Below, in pieces: positions 47,212 to 56,589 of a DNA stretch of 64,000 nt. The notes beneath the pieces were generated by a model. That model saw only the letters and a list, made by a program, of their open reading frames with translations, was not told the origin of the DNA and did no database searches. The stretch lies in the NCBI RefSeq assembly GCF_024129435.1, contig NZ_JAMXXN010000004.1, forward strand, positions 141,584 to 205,583, written 5' to 3'. Source of the stretch: Acinetobacter lwoffii (GTDB lineage: Bacteria > Pseudomonadota > Gammaproteobacteria > Pseudomonadales > Moraxellaceae). Position 1 is the first letter of the stretch. Every line of letters begins with the position of its first letter. The translations under genes and the position numbers were made by a program.

Positions 47212-48555
47212 ATGACTTCAGCAGAAACGTCACAAAGCACAACTTTGCAATATGTGCACTGGTTTCGCCATTCTGCGCCTTATATCAATGCGCACCGCAA
47301 TAAAACCTTTGTAATCATGTTTGATGGCGAAGCCGTCTTAAAGGATAACTTTCAGCATATTATTCACGATATTGCTTTATTACATTCTTTAGGCATTCGG
47401 CTGATTCTGGTACATGGTGCACGTCCGCAAATTAACCAGAATCTGGCTCAAAGCCAGATTACGACGCCTTTTTACCAGCAGCGTCGGGTCACCACACGTG
47501 AATCTTTAAGCTGCGTGATGAATGCCGTCGGTTCGATCCGCCTACAAATTGAAGCACTGCTGTCTATGGGACTGGCCAATTCGCCGATGTATGGCGCCCG
47601 GATTGATACCGTTTCAGGGAATTTTGTCACCGCCAAGCCGTATGGCATCCGCGATGGTATCGATTTTCAGTTGACCGGTGAAGTGCGCGCGGTTGATACC
47701 GATGCGATTCAGCGCCATCTGGACAGTCATAATATTGTGGTGCTTGGCCCGACCGGTTATTCCACTACCGGAGAAGTTTTTAATCTGCTGGCTGAAGAAG
47801 TTGCTACCAAAACTGCGATTCGCCTTAAGGCAGATAAACTGATTTTTCTCGGTAAGCAGCATGGTCTGATGGACAGTAACGGACAACTCAAACGCGAAGT
47901 GACACCGCAACAACTGGATGATTTTATTCCGGTCGAACAAGATGCGCTTGAAAGAGGACTACAAGTGAAAGCCGCACAGGAAGCCTCAATGAACGGCGTA
48001 CATCGGGTGCATCTGATTTCTTATGCCTATGATGGTGCCCTGCTGGAAGAGCTGTTCACCCGGGATGGTTCCGGAACTCTGGTCACCGACGCGCATTATG
48101 AAGAAGTGCGGATGGCCGATATTCAGGATGTTGGCGGCCTGATCGGTTTGCTGCGTCCACTGGAAGAAGAAGGCATTCTGGTCTATCGTTCGCGTGAACG
48201 CCTGGAAAATGAAATCAACCAGTTTGCCGTAATCGAACGGGACGGCATGATTCTGGCCTGTGCCGCCCTCTACCCGATTCCGACGACAGGGGATGAATTG
48301 CGTTCTGCAGAAATTGCCTGTGTTGCGGTACATCCCAGTTATCGCAAGTCTAATCGGGGTAGCCAGATCCTGCATTATCTAGAAGAAAAAGCCAAAAGCA
48401 TGCAGATTCAGCAACTGTTTATTTTAACTACCCGCACCGCGCACTGGTTTCTGGAACAAGGCTTTGAACCGGCTTCAGTCGATGACCTGCCGGATGCCCG
48501 TCAGGCATTTTACAATTATCAACGTAATTCAATTGTTTGCAAAAAGTCACTTTAA
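47212..48555 (+). CDS. argA: N-acetylglutamate synthase
   Basis: ArgA acetylates glutamate, the first step of arginine synthesis. The 447 residues have an N-terminal amino-acid-kinase-like domain (LVHGARPQINQNL near residue 67) that binds arginine for feedback control in relatives, and a C-terminal GNAT acetyltransferase domain (CVAVHPSYRKSNRGSQILHYLEEKA near 375). Its stop codon lies inside a terminator hairpin. Confidence 0.94.
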   Translation: MTSAETSQSTTLQYVHWFRHSAPYINAHRNKTFVIMFDGEAVLKDNFQHIIHDIALLHSLGIRLILVHGARPQINQNLAQSQITTPFYQQRRVTTRESLSCVMNAVGSIRLQIEALLSMGLANSPMYGARIDTVSGNFVTAKPYGIRDGIDFQLTGEVRAVDTDAIQRHLDSHNIVVLGPTGYSTTGEVFNLLAEEVATKTAIRLKADKLIFLGKQHGLMDSNGQLKREVTPQQLDDFIPVEQDALERGLQVKAAQEASMNGVHRVHLISYAYDGALLEELFTRDGSGTLVTDAHYEEVRMADIQDVGGLIGLLRPLEEEGILVYRSRERLENEINQFAVIERDGMILACAALYPIPTTGDELRSAEIACVAVHPSYRKSNRGSQILHYLEEKAKSMQIQQLFILTTRTAHWFLEQGFEPASVDDLPDARQAFYNYQRNSIVCKKSL

Positions 48556-48570
48556 AGTGGCTTTTTCTTT
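48541..48570 (+). terminator. argA terminator
   Basis: AAAAAGTCACTT / AAGTGGCTTTTT hairpin with a T-run. It includes the argA stop codon. Confidence 0.85.
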
Positions 48571-48888
48571 CAGTGCTTTAGCTTAATTTTAGATAAAGAT
48601 ATCTGGCAATCTCGCTTTAAATTTTAAAATTCTATTACTCGTTTTTAGCTAAACATATCAATAGATTAGATTTAAAAAAATAACTATAAATTTCATAGGT
48701 TTGATTAATTTAAATATTAAATCTTCATTTTTATATAAATCACTTTTCTGCATAAGTTTTGCGCTTTTTTATTTATCTTTTTTCTTCATTAGAAATTCCT
48801 GAATAGTTATTTTTTTAGAAAAACAAAAACGATTAGCGTGTGTCTAAGTTTTCATTCACTAGCTTTTCACTTTCGGGAGTTTTGATTC
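48571..48888. other. Gap ahead of the alkanesulfonate operon
   Basis: This very A/T-rich stretch has no plausible gene. It should hold the promoter and any sulfur-control (CysB/Cbl-type) sites for ssuA, but no reliable motif was found by eye. Confidence 0.45.
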
Positions 48889-49845
48889 ATGCGCCAATCT
48901 CATGTTCAGTTTTTAACAAAGACTGCGGTACTCGGTACCGCGATGGCTGGTGTCATGATGCTTTCAGGCTGCTCGAAAAAAGAAGAGACCATTACCCTGA
49001 ATATCGGTTTCCAAAAATACGGCATATTACCTATTTTAAAAGAACGCGGCACGCTGGAAACCAGCTTAAAACAGCAAGGGGTCAATGTGAAATGGGTAGA
49101 ATTTCCGGCCGGCCCACAACTGCTTGAGGGCCTGAATGTTGGCAGCGTCTCTTTTGGTGAAGCCGGTGAAGCACCGCCAATTTTTGCCCCGGCGGCCAAC
49201 TCAAATCTGGTCTATGTGGCCAATCAGCCGCAAGCGCCTAAGGCAGAAGCCTTAATTGTACCGAAAGATTCGCCGATTCAGTCTATTCAAGATCTGAAAG
49301 GCAAACGGGTAGCCCTGAACAAAGGTTCAAACGTGCATTACTTACTATTAAAAGTTCTGGAAGCCAACCAGCTTGGCCTTGATGATATCGAAGTGATCTA
49401 TTTACCACCTTCCGATGCACGTGCTGCATTTGAACGTGGTGCAGTCGATGCTTGGGTGATCTGGAATCCGTTCTTTGCAGCTGCTGAACATCAAATTGGT
49501 GCGCGTGTCATTGCCAGCGGTGAAAATGTGGTGAGCAATCATCAGTTCTATCTGGCAGATCGCAAGTTCGCAGAAAGCCATCCTCAGGTGGTACAGGCGG
49601 TGGTCAACGAACTGAATCTGACCACGGACTGGGTGGCAAAAAATCAGGACGCTGCCGCTCAGCTCCTGCAAAAACCGACAGGTCTGGCCGTCGATGTCTT
49701 GAAAACCTCTATTTCACGCATGGGCTTTGGCGTTAAACCTCTCAGCACTGACGTGATTCAAAAACAGCAACAAGTCGCCGATGCATTTTATGCGCAGCAG
49801 CTGATTCCACAAAAGCTGAATATTGATGCAGCAATTATTAAATAA
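48889..49845 (+). CDS. Sulfonate ABC transporter substrate-binding lipoprotein, copy 1
   Basis: This SsuA-like protein has 318 residues. A signal peptide with a lipobox MMLSGC (Cys28) makes it a lipoprotein. The mature part has the family features LNIGFQKYGILPILKERG, WVEFPAGPQLLEGLNVGSVSFG and VDAWVIWNPFFAAAE. It binds aliphatic sulfonates in known relatives. It is followed 24 bp later by a paralog with the same role, an unusual doubling of the binding protein in one operon. Confidence 0.88.
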   Translation: MRQSHVQFLTKTAVLGTAMAGVMMLSGCSKKEETITLNIGFQKYGILPILKERGTLETSLKQQGVNVKWVEFPAGPQLLEGLNVGSVSFGEAGEAPPIFAPAANSNLVYVANQPQAPKAEALIVPKDSPIQSIQDLKGKRVALNKGSNVHYLLLKVLEANQLGLDDIEVIYLPPSDARAAFERGAVDAWVIWNPFFAAAEHQIGARVIASGENVVSNHQFYLADRKFAESHPQVVQAVVNELNLTTDWVAKNQDAAAQLLQKPTGLAVDVLKTSISRMGFGVKPLSTDVIQKQQQVADAFYAQQLIPQKLNIDAAIIK

Positions 49846-49869
49846 CAGCAGAATAATTCGAGAATAAAG

Positions 49870-50865
49870 ATGAGTCATATAAAAACAGTTTCTTATATCA
49901 GCTTAGCGCTATTGAGCTTTAGTCTGACTGGCTGCCAGAAACAGGAACCACAGCAAACGGCTGCCGCAGAAACTACGTCAGCGCAACAAGTTAAAACCAT
50001 TGCGATTGGCTTTCAGAAATCAGCCTTAAATCTGCTGGTGGCACGTGATGAAAAGCTGTTAGAACAACAATTTCCCAATGCCAAAATTGAATGGAAAGAG
50101 TTTCCGGCAGGCCCACAAATGCTGGAAGCCTTAGCAGTCGGTGCAGTGGATTATGGCTATGTGGGAAATACTCCGCCTATTTTTGCACAGGCGGCAGACA
50201 AAGCCCTGAGCTACGTGGCCTTTGAAAAAGTGGCGGGAAATTCTTTGGCCGTGGTCGTGCCGAAAGACAGTGACATCCAGACGATTCAACAGTTGAAAGG
50301 AAAACGGATCGCGGTGCAGAAAGGTTCAAGTGCCCATGAACTTCTGGCCAAAACCCTGGAAAAAGCCGGATTAAGCTGGTCAGAGATTCAAGCCGTCTGG
50401 CTTCCCCCTGCGGATGCACGTGCTGCTTTTGACAAAAAAGCCATTGATGCCTGGGCAATCTGGGATCCCTTCCTGGGTGCAGCCGAGTTCGACAGCAAGG
50501 TTAAGGTGCTGATTGAATCTAGTGACTTTCCACAAACCTACTCCTTTTATATCGGCAATCCCGAATTTATTCAGAAGCATCCGGATAGCCCCGGGAAGTT
50601 TATCCAGGCTTTAAATGCATCTGACCAGTGGATTCTTAAAAACCAGGCTGTAGCTCTAGATATTTATCAGAAAAGTACCGGTCTGAAATCGGAGGTAGCA
50701 AAGATTGCATTTGAGCGTCGTCTTAAACCTTCGCCGGTACAACCATTAACGACGGAAGTGATCAAAGCTCAACAGAATATTGCCGATCTTTTCCAGCAGG
50801 TTCAACTGATTCCCAAAACCATCAGCGTCCAGCAACAGATCTGGTCGCCAGCAGCCACACATTGA
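49870..50865 (+). CDS. ssuA: Sulfonate ABC transporter substrate-binding lipoprotein, copy 2
   Basis: This 331-residue paralog of the preceding gene has a lipobox SLTGC (Cys22), then IAIGFQKSALNLLVARDEKLLEQQ, WKEFPAGPQMLEALAVGAVDYG and IDAWAIWDPFLGAAE. Sequence identity to copy 1 is moderate and spread along the length, indicating an old duplication with possible shift in ligand range. It is 36 bp upstream of ssuD. Confidence 0.9.
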   Translation: MSHIKTVSYISLALLSFSLTGCQKQEPQQTAAAETTSAQQVKTIAIGFQKSALNLLVARDEKLLEQQFPNAKIEWKEFPAGPQMLEALAVGAVDYGYVGNTPPIFAQAADKALSYVAFEKVAGNSLAVVVPKDSDIQTIQQLKGKRIAVQKGSSAHELLAKTLEKAGLSWSEIQAVWLPPADARAAFDKKAIDAWAIWDPFLGAAEFDSKVKVLIESSDFPQTYSFYIGNPEFIQKHPDSPGKFIQALNASDQWILKNQAVALDIYQKSTGLKSEVAKIAFERRLKPSPVQPLTTEVIKAQQNIADLFQQVQLIPKTISVQQQIWSPAATH

Positions 50866-50901
50866 TGAGCAAACAAGATCATTTAATTTAAGGAATATCA
50901 C

Positions 50902-52077
50902 ATGAAAATTTTCTGGTTTATCCCCACTCATGGCGACAGTCGTTACTTAGGCACCAGCAAGGGTGCACGTGTTGTAGATCATGCCTACATGAAGCAGATT
51001 GCCGTTGCGGTAGATAACTTAGGTTATGAAGGTGTCCTGATTCCGACTGGCCGTTCTTGTGAAGATCCATGGTTAACCGCAGCCAGCCTGATTGATGCGA
51101 CCAAAAAATTAAAATTCCTGGTGGCGCTGCGTCCAGGCGTGACCACTCCGGCACTGGCTGCACGTATGGCCGCGACCTTTGACCGCTTGTCCAATGGCCG
51201 GGTGCTGCTGAATCTGGTGACTGGCGGTGATGAACAGGAACTAAAAGGTGACGGCGTCTATGAAGATCACACAACCCGCTATAAAACGGCGACCGAATAC
51301 ACCACCATCTGGCGTGAAATTTTAAAACGCTCACATACCGGTGAAAGCTTTAGCTTCCATGGCGAACGCTTAAGTGTCGACGAGGCAAAATTGCTGTATC
51401 CACCAATCCAGCAGCCACATCCGCCTTTATGGTTTGGCGGTTCATCAGATGATGCCATTGAACTGGCTACGGATCAGGTCGACACTTACCTGACCTGGGG
51501 CGAGCCACCGGCCGCAGTCAAAGAAAAAATTGCAGTGGTAAAAGCCAAGGCCGCAGCTAAAGGTCGTGAACTGAATTACGGGATCCGTTTACACGTGATC
51601 GTACGCGAAACCAATGAGCAGGCCTGGGCGGCGGCTGAAGAACTGATTCAGTATGTGGATGATGCCACTATCGCTGCAGCCCAAGCCAAATTCAAATCCA
51701 TGGACTCGGTCGGTCAGCGCCGTATGGCAGAACTGCACAATGGCGATCGCAGTAAACTCGAAGTTTCTCCGAACCTGTGGGCAGGCGTAGGTCTGGTTCG
51801 TGGTGGTGCAGGTACGGCACTGGTCGGCGATCCGGAAACTGTCGCTGCACGTATCCAGGAATATGCAGCTCTGGGAATTAGCACCTTTATTTTCTCAGGC
51901 TATCCACATCTGGAAGAATCAATCCGTTTTGCCGAACTGGTATTCCCTTTACTTCCACTGGAAACCCAGCAAAAACTCACTCAACCAAACTTGACCGGTC
52001 CATTTGGTGAAATCGTGGCGAACAACTACACACCGGACGAGAACAAGCAGGCTGAGAAAATTAAGGAGTCTGCTTAA
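50902..52077 (+). CDS. ssuD: FMNH2-dependent alkanesulfonate monooxygenase
   Basis: SsuD cleaves the C-S bond of aliphatic sulfonates with FMNH2 and oxygen, releasing sulfite and an aldehyde. The 391-residue luciferase-like TIM barrel matches E. coli Ssu[16 protein letters not shown] at the start, [39 protein letters not shown] and [13 protein letters not shown]. The flavin reductase SsuE is not in the operon; the FMN reductase at 60.6 kb is a distant candidate. Its stop overlaps the ssuC start (TAATG). Confidence 0.95.
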   Translation: MKIFWFIPTHGDSRYLGTSKGARVVDHAYMKQIAVAVDNLGYEGVLIPTGRSCEDPWLTAASLIDATKKLKFLVALRPGVTTPALAARMAATFDRLSNGRVLLNLVTGGDEQELKGDGVYEDHTTRYKTATEYTTIWREILKRSHTGESFSFHGERLSVDEAKLLYPPIQQPHPPLWFGGSSDDAIELATDQVDTYLTWGEPPAAVKEKIAVVKAKAAAKGRELNYGIRLHVIVRETNEQAWAAAEELIQYVDDATIAAAQAKFKSMDSVGQRRMAELHNGDRSKLEVSPNLWAGVGLVRGGAGTALVGDPETVAARIQEYAALGISTFIFSGYPHLEESIRFAELVFPLLPLETQQKLTQPNLTGPFGEIVANNYTPDENKQAEKIKESA

Positions 52078-52892
52078 TGTCAAAAGTCGTTTCCGTTGAA
52101 ACCCTGGCCCAAAAGCAGGTTTCACGTGGAACAATTCTGGGGCAGCATCTGCTGCCCTGGCTGGTTCCAATTTTTTTGATTGCGATTTGGCAGATTACCT
52201 CTAGTACAGGCCTGCTGGAAAGCCGGATTCTACCTGCACCGAGTGCGGTAGTTTTGGCCTTCTGGAATTTGCTACTCAGCGGTGAACTGTGGATGCATGT
52301 GCAAGTCAGTGCGGGGCGTGCTATTAGTGGCTTATTGGTGGGGGGTGGTTTGGGCCTATTACTGGGCCTGTTAAATGGTTCATCCAGAACTGCCTCTACC
52401 CTGCTCGATACCACCTTGCAGATGATTCGGAATATTCCTGCACTGGCCCTTATTCCCCTAGTGATTTTATGGTTCGGGATTGATGAATCTGCCAAATTGT
52501 TTCTGGTAGCGATTGGGGTATTTTTCCCAATTTATATCAATACCTATCATGGTATCCGCTCGGTCGATCCACAACTCATCGAGATGGGTAAAAGCTACGG
52601 CTTAACTCGCTGGCAACTGTATAAAGAAATAATTCTGCCGGGGGCGATGCCGTCAATTCTGGTCGGACTGCGTTTTTCTCTGGGTCTGGTCTGGGTATTG
52701 TTAATCGTGGCCGAAACCATTTCCGCCCAGTCTGGTATTGGCTATATGACCATGAATGCACGCGAATTTTTGCAAACTGACGTGGTTCTAGTGGGTATTT
52801 TACTGTATGCCCTGCTCGGCAAATTAGCCGATGTTCTGGCAGTGGCTTTAGAACGATTCCTGCTACGCTGGCATGCCGGCTATCAAAAATAA
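52077..52892 (+). CDS. ssuC: Sulfonate ABC transporter permease
   Basis: This 271-residue inner-membrane permease has about six transmembrane helices and the EAA-type loop IEMGKSYGLTRWQLYKEIILPGAMPSILVGLR, which contacts the ATPase. It matches SsuC. The start codon overlaps the ssuD stop by one base. Confidence 0.94.
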   Translation: MSKVVSVETLAQKQVSRGTILGQHLLPWLVPIFLIAIWQITSSTGLLESRILPAPSAVVLAFWNLLLSGELWMHVQVSAGRAISGLLVGGGLGLLLGLLNGSSRTASTLLDTTLQMIRNIPALALIPLVILWFGIDESAKLFLVAIGVFFPIYINTYHGIRSVDPQLIEMGKSYGLTRWQLYKEIILPGAMPSILVGLRFSLGLVWVLLIVAETISAQSGIGYMTMNAREFLQTDVVLVGILLYALLGKLADVLAVALERFLLRWHAGYQK

Positions 52893-52913
52893 AGAATAAA
52901 TGAGGAGCATGTG

Positions 52914-53720
52914 ATGACTGATCTCAGTTTAGGGCGTCATGCCAATGACCCGATTTTGCCACTGGAACAACCTGCGGCAGATATCAATCCTGCTGCAGTG
53001 ATTGGTGCCGAAATTATCATTGAACAGCTGCACAAGTTTTACGGTTCGGTCAAAGTTCTGGAAGATCTGGACCTGCATATCCAGCCGGGTGAATTTCTAG
53101 CAATTGTTGGTCGCAGCGGTTGTGGTAAAAGTACCTTATTGCGCTTGATTGCCGACCTGGAACAGCAAAGCTACGGTGAAATCAAGTTTAAGTCCGCCCG
53201 GCATATTCGTGAAGGCATTACTGCAGATGATATCCGGGTGATGTTTCAGGATCCTCGCCTGCTGCCTTGGCGCAGCATCGAACAGAATGTGCAGTTAGGC
53301 CTGGGCAAAGAGCAGCATGCCAAAGCCTCGCAAATGCTGGAAAAGGTAGGGCTCAAAGAAAAAGCCGGACTGTGGCCTTCACAGCTTTCCGGAGGACAAC
53401 GGCAACGTACCGCCTTGGCGCGGGCATTGTCACATCAGCCGCGTATTCTGCTACTGGATGAACCGCTCGGTGCTCTGGATGCCCTAACACGTCTGGAAAT
53501 GCAAAACCTGATTGAGCGCTTATGGACCGAACAAGGCTTTACCGCCATTCTGGTCACGCATGATGTCAGTGAAGCAGTACAACTGGCAGACCGGATTATC
53601 TTGCTGGACAAAGGCCATATTGCCAAAGAATTTCGGGTCGACTTACCTCGTCCCCGGCAAAAAAGTGTGACATTTGCAGAACTGGAACAGCAGGTCTTGC
53701 AGGCAGTTTTAGCGACCTGA
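52914..53720 (+). CDS. ssuB: Sulfonate ABC transporter ATP-binding protein
   Basis: This 268-residue ATPase powers sulfonate import with SsuC. Walker A is GRSGCGKST (near residue 66), the ABC signature is [15 protein letters not shown] and Walker B is [12 protein letters not shown]. The start was set at ATG 52914, after GAGGAG; a GTG at 52911 is in frame. The N-terminus is longer than usual (about 35 residues before the ABC domain). It is last in the operon. Confidence 0.94.
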   Translation: MTDLSLGRHANDPILPLEQPAADINPAAVIGAEIIIEQLHKFYGSVKVLEDLDLHIQPGEFLAIVGRSGCGKSTLLRLIADLEQQSYGEIKFKSARHIREGITADDIRVMFQDPRLLPWRSIEQNVQLGLGKEQHAKASQMLEKVGLKEKAGLWPSQLSGGQRQRTALARALSHQPRILLLDEPLGALDALTRLEMQNLIERLWTEQGFTAILVTHDVSEAVQLADRIILLDKGHIAKEFRVDLPRPRQKSVTFAELEQQVLQAVLAT

Positions 53721-53732
53721 ATACCCAATCCA

Positions 53733-53766
53733 ACCCAAAATCGCGCATGGTTTTGGGTCTTATTCT
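53733..53766 (+). terminator. Probable ssu operon terminator
   Basis: An 8-bp stem (ACCCAAAA / TTTTGGGT) with a 10-nt loop but a weak T-tract (CTTATTCTTA). The remaining gap to 54043 is A/T-rich and should hold the promoter of the TetR gene. Confidence 0.6.
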
Positions 53767-54043
53767 TATAAAAAATACTTTTATCTCAATAAGAGGACAT
53801 TTTCATCAGATTCATTTCAGTATTATTCTTCTCTTCAATTGATGAAGAAAAAAGATGAATAAATGAAGTATTTTCAGAAACTTGAATTTTTCTCCTGGTA
53901 TAGATGCATTTAGCCTGTTTAAAATATTGATCTAGAGAATAAATCATCATTATTCAAAAAATTAGCCTGTGACTGTGTGCACAAATCTGATGATTTGCCG
54001 TACAATTGAGGATTCCCTTTTTCATTGTTTTTTATATTTGCTA

Positions 54044-54664
54044 ATGGAACAAAAAAAGAGTACTCAAAAACGCAATCAGCTGCTAAATGCTGCACTAGAC
54101 GTATTTTCCCTATATGGTTTTAATGGGGCAAGTCTGGATGAAATCGCACAAATTGCAGAAATGCATAAGTCGAATATTTTCTATTATTATGAAAATAAAG
54201 AAGCCCTGTATGTCGAGGTGTTGACCACCGTTCTACAAAAATGGCTGGCGCCTTTACAAACCCTTGAAGCTGAACTTGAGCCTGAAGAAGCGATCACCAA
54301 TTATTTGATGCAAAAAATTGAAGTGTCGCGTACCCAGCCTAAAGCATCACGTTTATTTGCTTTGGAGGTGATTCAAGGGGCACCGCACATTCTGGAAATT
54401 TTAAAAGGTCCGCTGAAAAAACTGGTCAAGCGTAAAGCCAAAGTGATTTCCAACTGGCAGGAGCAAGGCAAGATTTCTGCAGATATTGATCCTGAGTTAC
54501 TGATTCTGAATATTTGGGCGATTACCCAGAACTATGCAGACTTTGCGACGCAAATGGAAATGGTCACGGGTAAAACCTTGCGTAACCGCAGCATGCAGCA
54601 ACGCATTATCCAGCATACGGTACACATGATGTTATACGGCGTGATTCCACGTACGGATAAATAA
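54044..54664 (+). CDS. TetR-family regulator (RutR-like)
   Basis: The protein has 206 residues with an N-terminal helix-turn-helix (NGASLDEIAQIAEMHKSNIFYYYENKEALYVEVL) and a C-terminal domain like that of RutR (SRTQPKASRLFALEVIQGAPHILEIL), the pyrimidine-responsive regulator of E. coli. The ATG at 54044 gives the family-like start; the longer frame from 53969 has no support. No rut (pyrimidine catabolism) genes lie nearby, so its target may differ. Confidence 0.82.
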   Translation: MEQKKSTQKRNQLLNAALDVFSLYGFNGASLDEIAQIAEMHKSNIFYYYENKEALYVEVLTTVLQKWLAPLQTLEAELEPEEAITNYLMQKIEVSRTQPKASRLFALEVIQGAPHILEILKGPLKKLVKRKAKVISNWQEQGKISADIDPELLILNIWAITQNYADFATQMEMVTGKTLRNRSMQQRIIQHTVHMMLYGVIPRTDK

Positions 54665-54730
54665 GCAAGCGCTTCTGATTGGCACACGACCATAGCTGCT
54701 ATGGTCGCCGAGCAAACTTAACTTTCCTAT

Positions 54731-55294
54731 TTATTTTACCATTTGATATAAATCTAATAATTTTTTCGCACCCAGTAATAGATTTTCTTCCCAATCCAGA
54801 TGCGCAGTCTCATTGGCTCCATCACTAATGTATTTCACTGAAATCAGCCGAACGCCCAGCTTTTTACAGACTTTGGCCAAGGCATAGCCTTCCATATCGA
54901 CCAGATTACACGCCACTTTTGAAATACCGGTTTCAAAGCTGTCGCCTGTTCCACAAATCCCTTTCGGCAAATGGTCAAAGAAAGAATCGAGCTCAATCGC
55001 ACCCGGGAAATGCTGATCCATCGGGGTCATGCCGACCTCAAAACCGAGGGGTGAAACATCCATATCACGCTGTACAAATTGCGTGACTTCAACCAGTTCA
55101 TGCGCATTGAAATGTGAACTCCCAGCGCTTCCCAAATTCAGCAAGGTATTGCAACCAGTGTTCTGAATCACCTCAAAGGCTTTAAAGGCCGCGTTGACTT
55201 TACCAATCCCGCTGTAATGCACCTGAATGCCTTCTGCTTCAAACAAGCCTTTGGATTCATTGGGTAGAGCCATGATGAGCGCCAGATCGGACAT
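54731..55294 (-). CDS. MTA/SAH nucleosidase-like phosphorylase superfamily protein
   Basis: This 187-residue protein resembles 5'-methylthioadenosine/S-adenosylhomocysteine nucleosidase: N-terminal LALIMALPNESKGLF, LLNLGSAGSSH, CNLVDMEGYALAKVCKKLG (the ribose-binding VDMEGxA motif) and VKYISDGAN, whose aspartate is the catalytic acid in the family. It is about 40 residues shorter than E. coli MTAN, so its exact substrate is uncertain. ATG 55294 has an AGGTG ribosome binding site. Confidence 0.75.
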   Translation of the reverse strand: MSDLALIMALPNESKGLFEAEGIQVHYSGIGKVNAAFKAFEVIQNTGCNTLLNLGSAGSSHFNAHELVEVTQFVQRDMDVSPLGFEVGMTPMDQHFPGAIELDSFFDHLPKGICGTGDSFETGISKVACNLVDMEGYALAKVCKKLGVRLISVKYISDGANETAHLDWEENLLLGAKKLLDLYQMVK

Positions 55295-55523
55295 TCGAAA
55301 CACCTGATATCAAAAAAACCCTGACATTAGAAAACAAAACCGGCTGAATGAAAAGCACCAGTGCTCTGATCAAACATACTTAGTGCGTAGAAAAACCAGC
55401 CGACTCAATTCTAGGAAGATGAATTTTCAAGAAAAATATTGCATAAAAACACAACAGCAAGACGAAAGCGCGAGATTATGGCAATATATAGCCTCTCGAT
55501 ATTTCTAAGCACTTGATTTGCCC

Positions 55524-56525
55524 ATGCAGCTGCTCCGTCTAAATGCTTTAGCCTCTCATTCTGAATTACCCAAAACTGCCGTGACCATCGGTAATTTTGA
55601 CGGCGTGCATTTAGGCCATCAGGCGATGATCCGTCAGCTGCAACAGGTGGCTGAAGCACAGGGTTTAAAATCTGTAGTGATGATTTTCGAGCCGCAACCG
55701 CTTGAATACTTTCAGGGTTATGATGCCCCACCGCGTATTTCATCGTTGCGTGAAAAAGTTGAATACCTGACTGAGCTGGGTGTGGACTATATCGCGGTGG
55801 CGAAATTTGACCATACTTTCCGCAGCCTGACTGCAGAAGCTTTTGCTGACATTTTAAAAGAAAAACTGAATGCTCGGCATCTGGTCTTAGGCGATGATTT
55901 TCACTTTGGTAAAAACCGTCAGGGCAATAGCGAATTCCTGCGCAATTACGGCTTTGAAGTGACCAATTTAAATACCATTGCTTTGGATGGTGAACGGGTC
56001 AGTTCCACCCGGATTCGCCAGACCTTGCAAGCCGGTGATTTAGCCTTGGCCGCACAATTGTTGGGTCGTCCCTATAGCATTACCGGGCGGGTGCAATATG
56101 GTGATCAGATTGGTCGAACCATTGATTTCCCGACCATTAATGTACGGCTCAACCGTCATAAGCCCTGCCTGAAAGGAATTTATGGGGTGGAAGTCATTTG
56201 TGAAACCCAATCCTTAAAAGACAAAGTAAAAGCCGACTCTGCAACGCAAACCGGTATTGCGGGTTATGACCCGACTGCCCTGTTTGGGGCAGGTCATGTC
56301 GGCACACGTCCAGCCATCAAACAAGCACACCCAGAGTGGCGATTAGAAGTACATTTTCCAGATGTTTCTGCTAATCTGTATGGCCTGTTGATGCGGGTGA
56401 CGTTCTTAAACTATTTACATGGCGAAAAGGACTATCCTTCGCTTGAAGCGCTAAAAACCGGAATTGATGATGATGTCGAGAAACTGCTTGAGTTTCGTCG
56501 AAATCACCCCACATTTCCCTTTTAA
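55524..56525 (+). CDS. ribF: Bifunctional riboflavin kinase / FAD synthetase
   Basis: RibF makes FMN and FAD from riboflavin. The N-terminal FAD synthetase domain has TIGNFDGVHLGHQAM (HxGH nucleotidyl transfer motif) and VLGDDFHFGKNRQGN; the C-terminal riboflavin kinase domain begins about residue 185 with GRPYSITGRVQYGDQIGRTIDFPT. The 333 residues fit, though an insert around residues 230-265 is somewhat long. It heads the ribF-ileS-lspA-fkpB cluster also found in E. coli. ATG 55524 is preferred to an in-frame TTG at 55518. Confidence 0.94.
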   Translation: MQLLRLNALASHSELPKTAVTIGNFDGVHLGHQAMIRQLQQVAEAQGLKSVVMIFEPQPLEYFQGYDAPPRISSLREKVEYLTELGVDYIAVAKFDHTFRSLTAEAFADILKEKLNARHLVLGDDFHFGKNRQGNSEFLRNYGFEVTNLNTIALDGERVSSTRIRQTLQAGDLALAAQLLGRPYSITGRVQYGDQIGRTIDFPTINVRLNRHKPCLKGIYGVEVICETQSLKDKVKADSATQTGIAGYDPTALFGAGHVGTRPAIKQAHPEWRLEVHFPDVSANLYGLLMRVTFLNYLHGEKDYPSLEALKTGIDDDVEKLLEFRRNHPTFPF

Positions 56526-56589
56526 TATCCCATATTTTTATTGTAAAACGTGTCAGTGACATAACTGATTAGATTGGAAGACGACTTGC

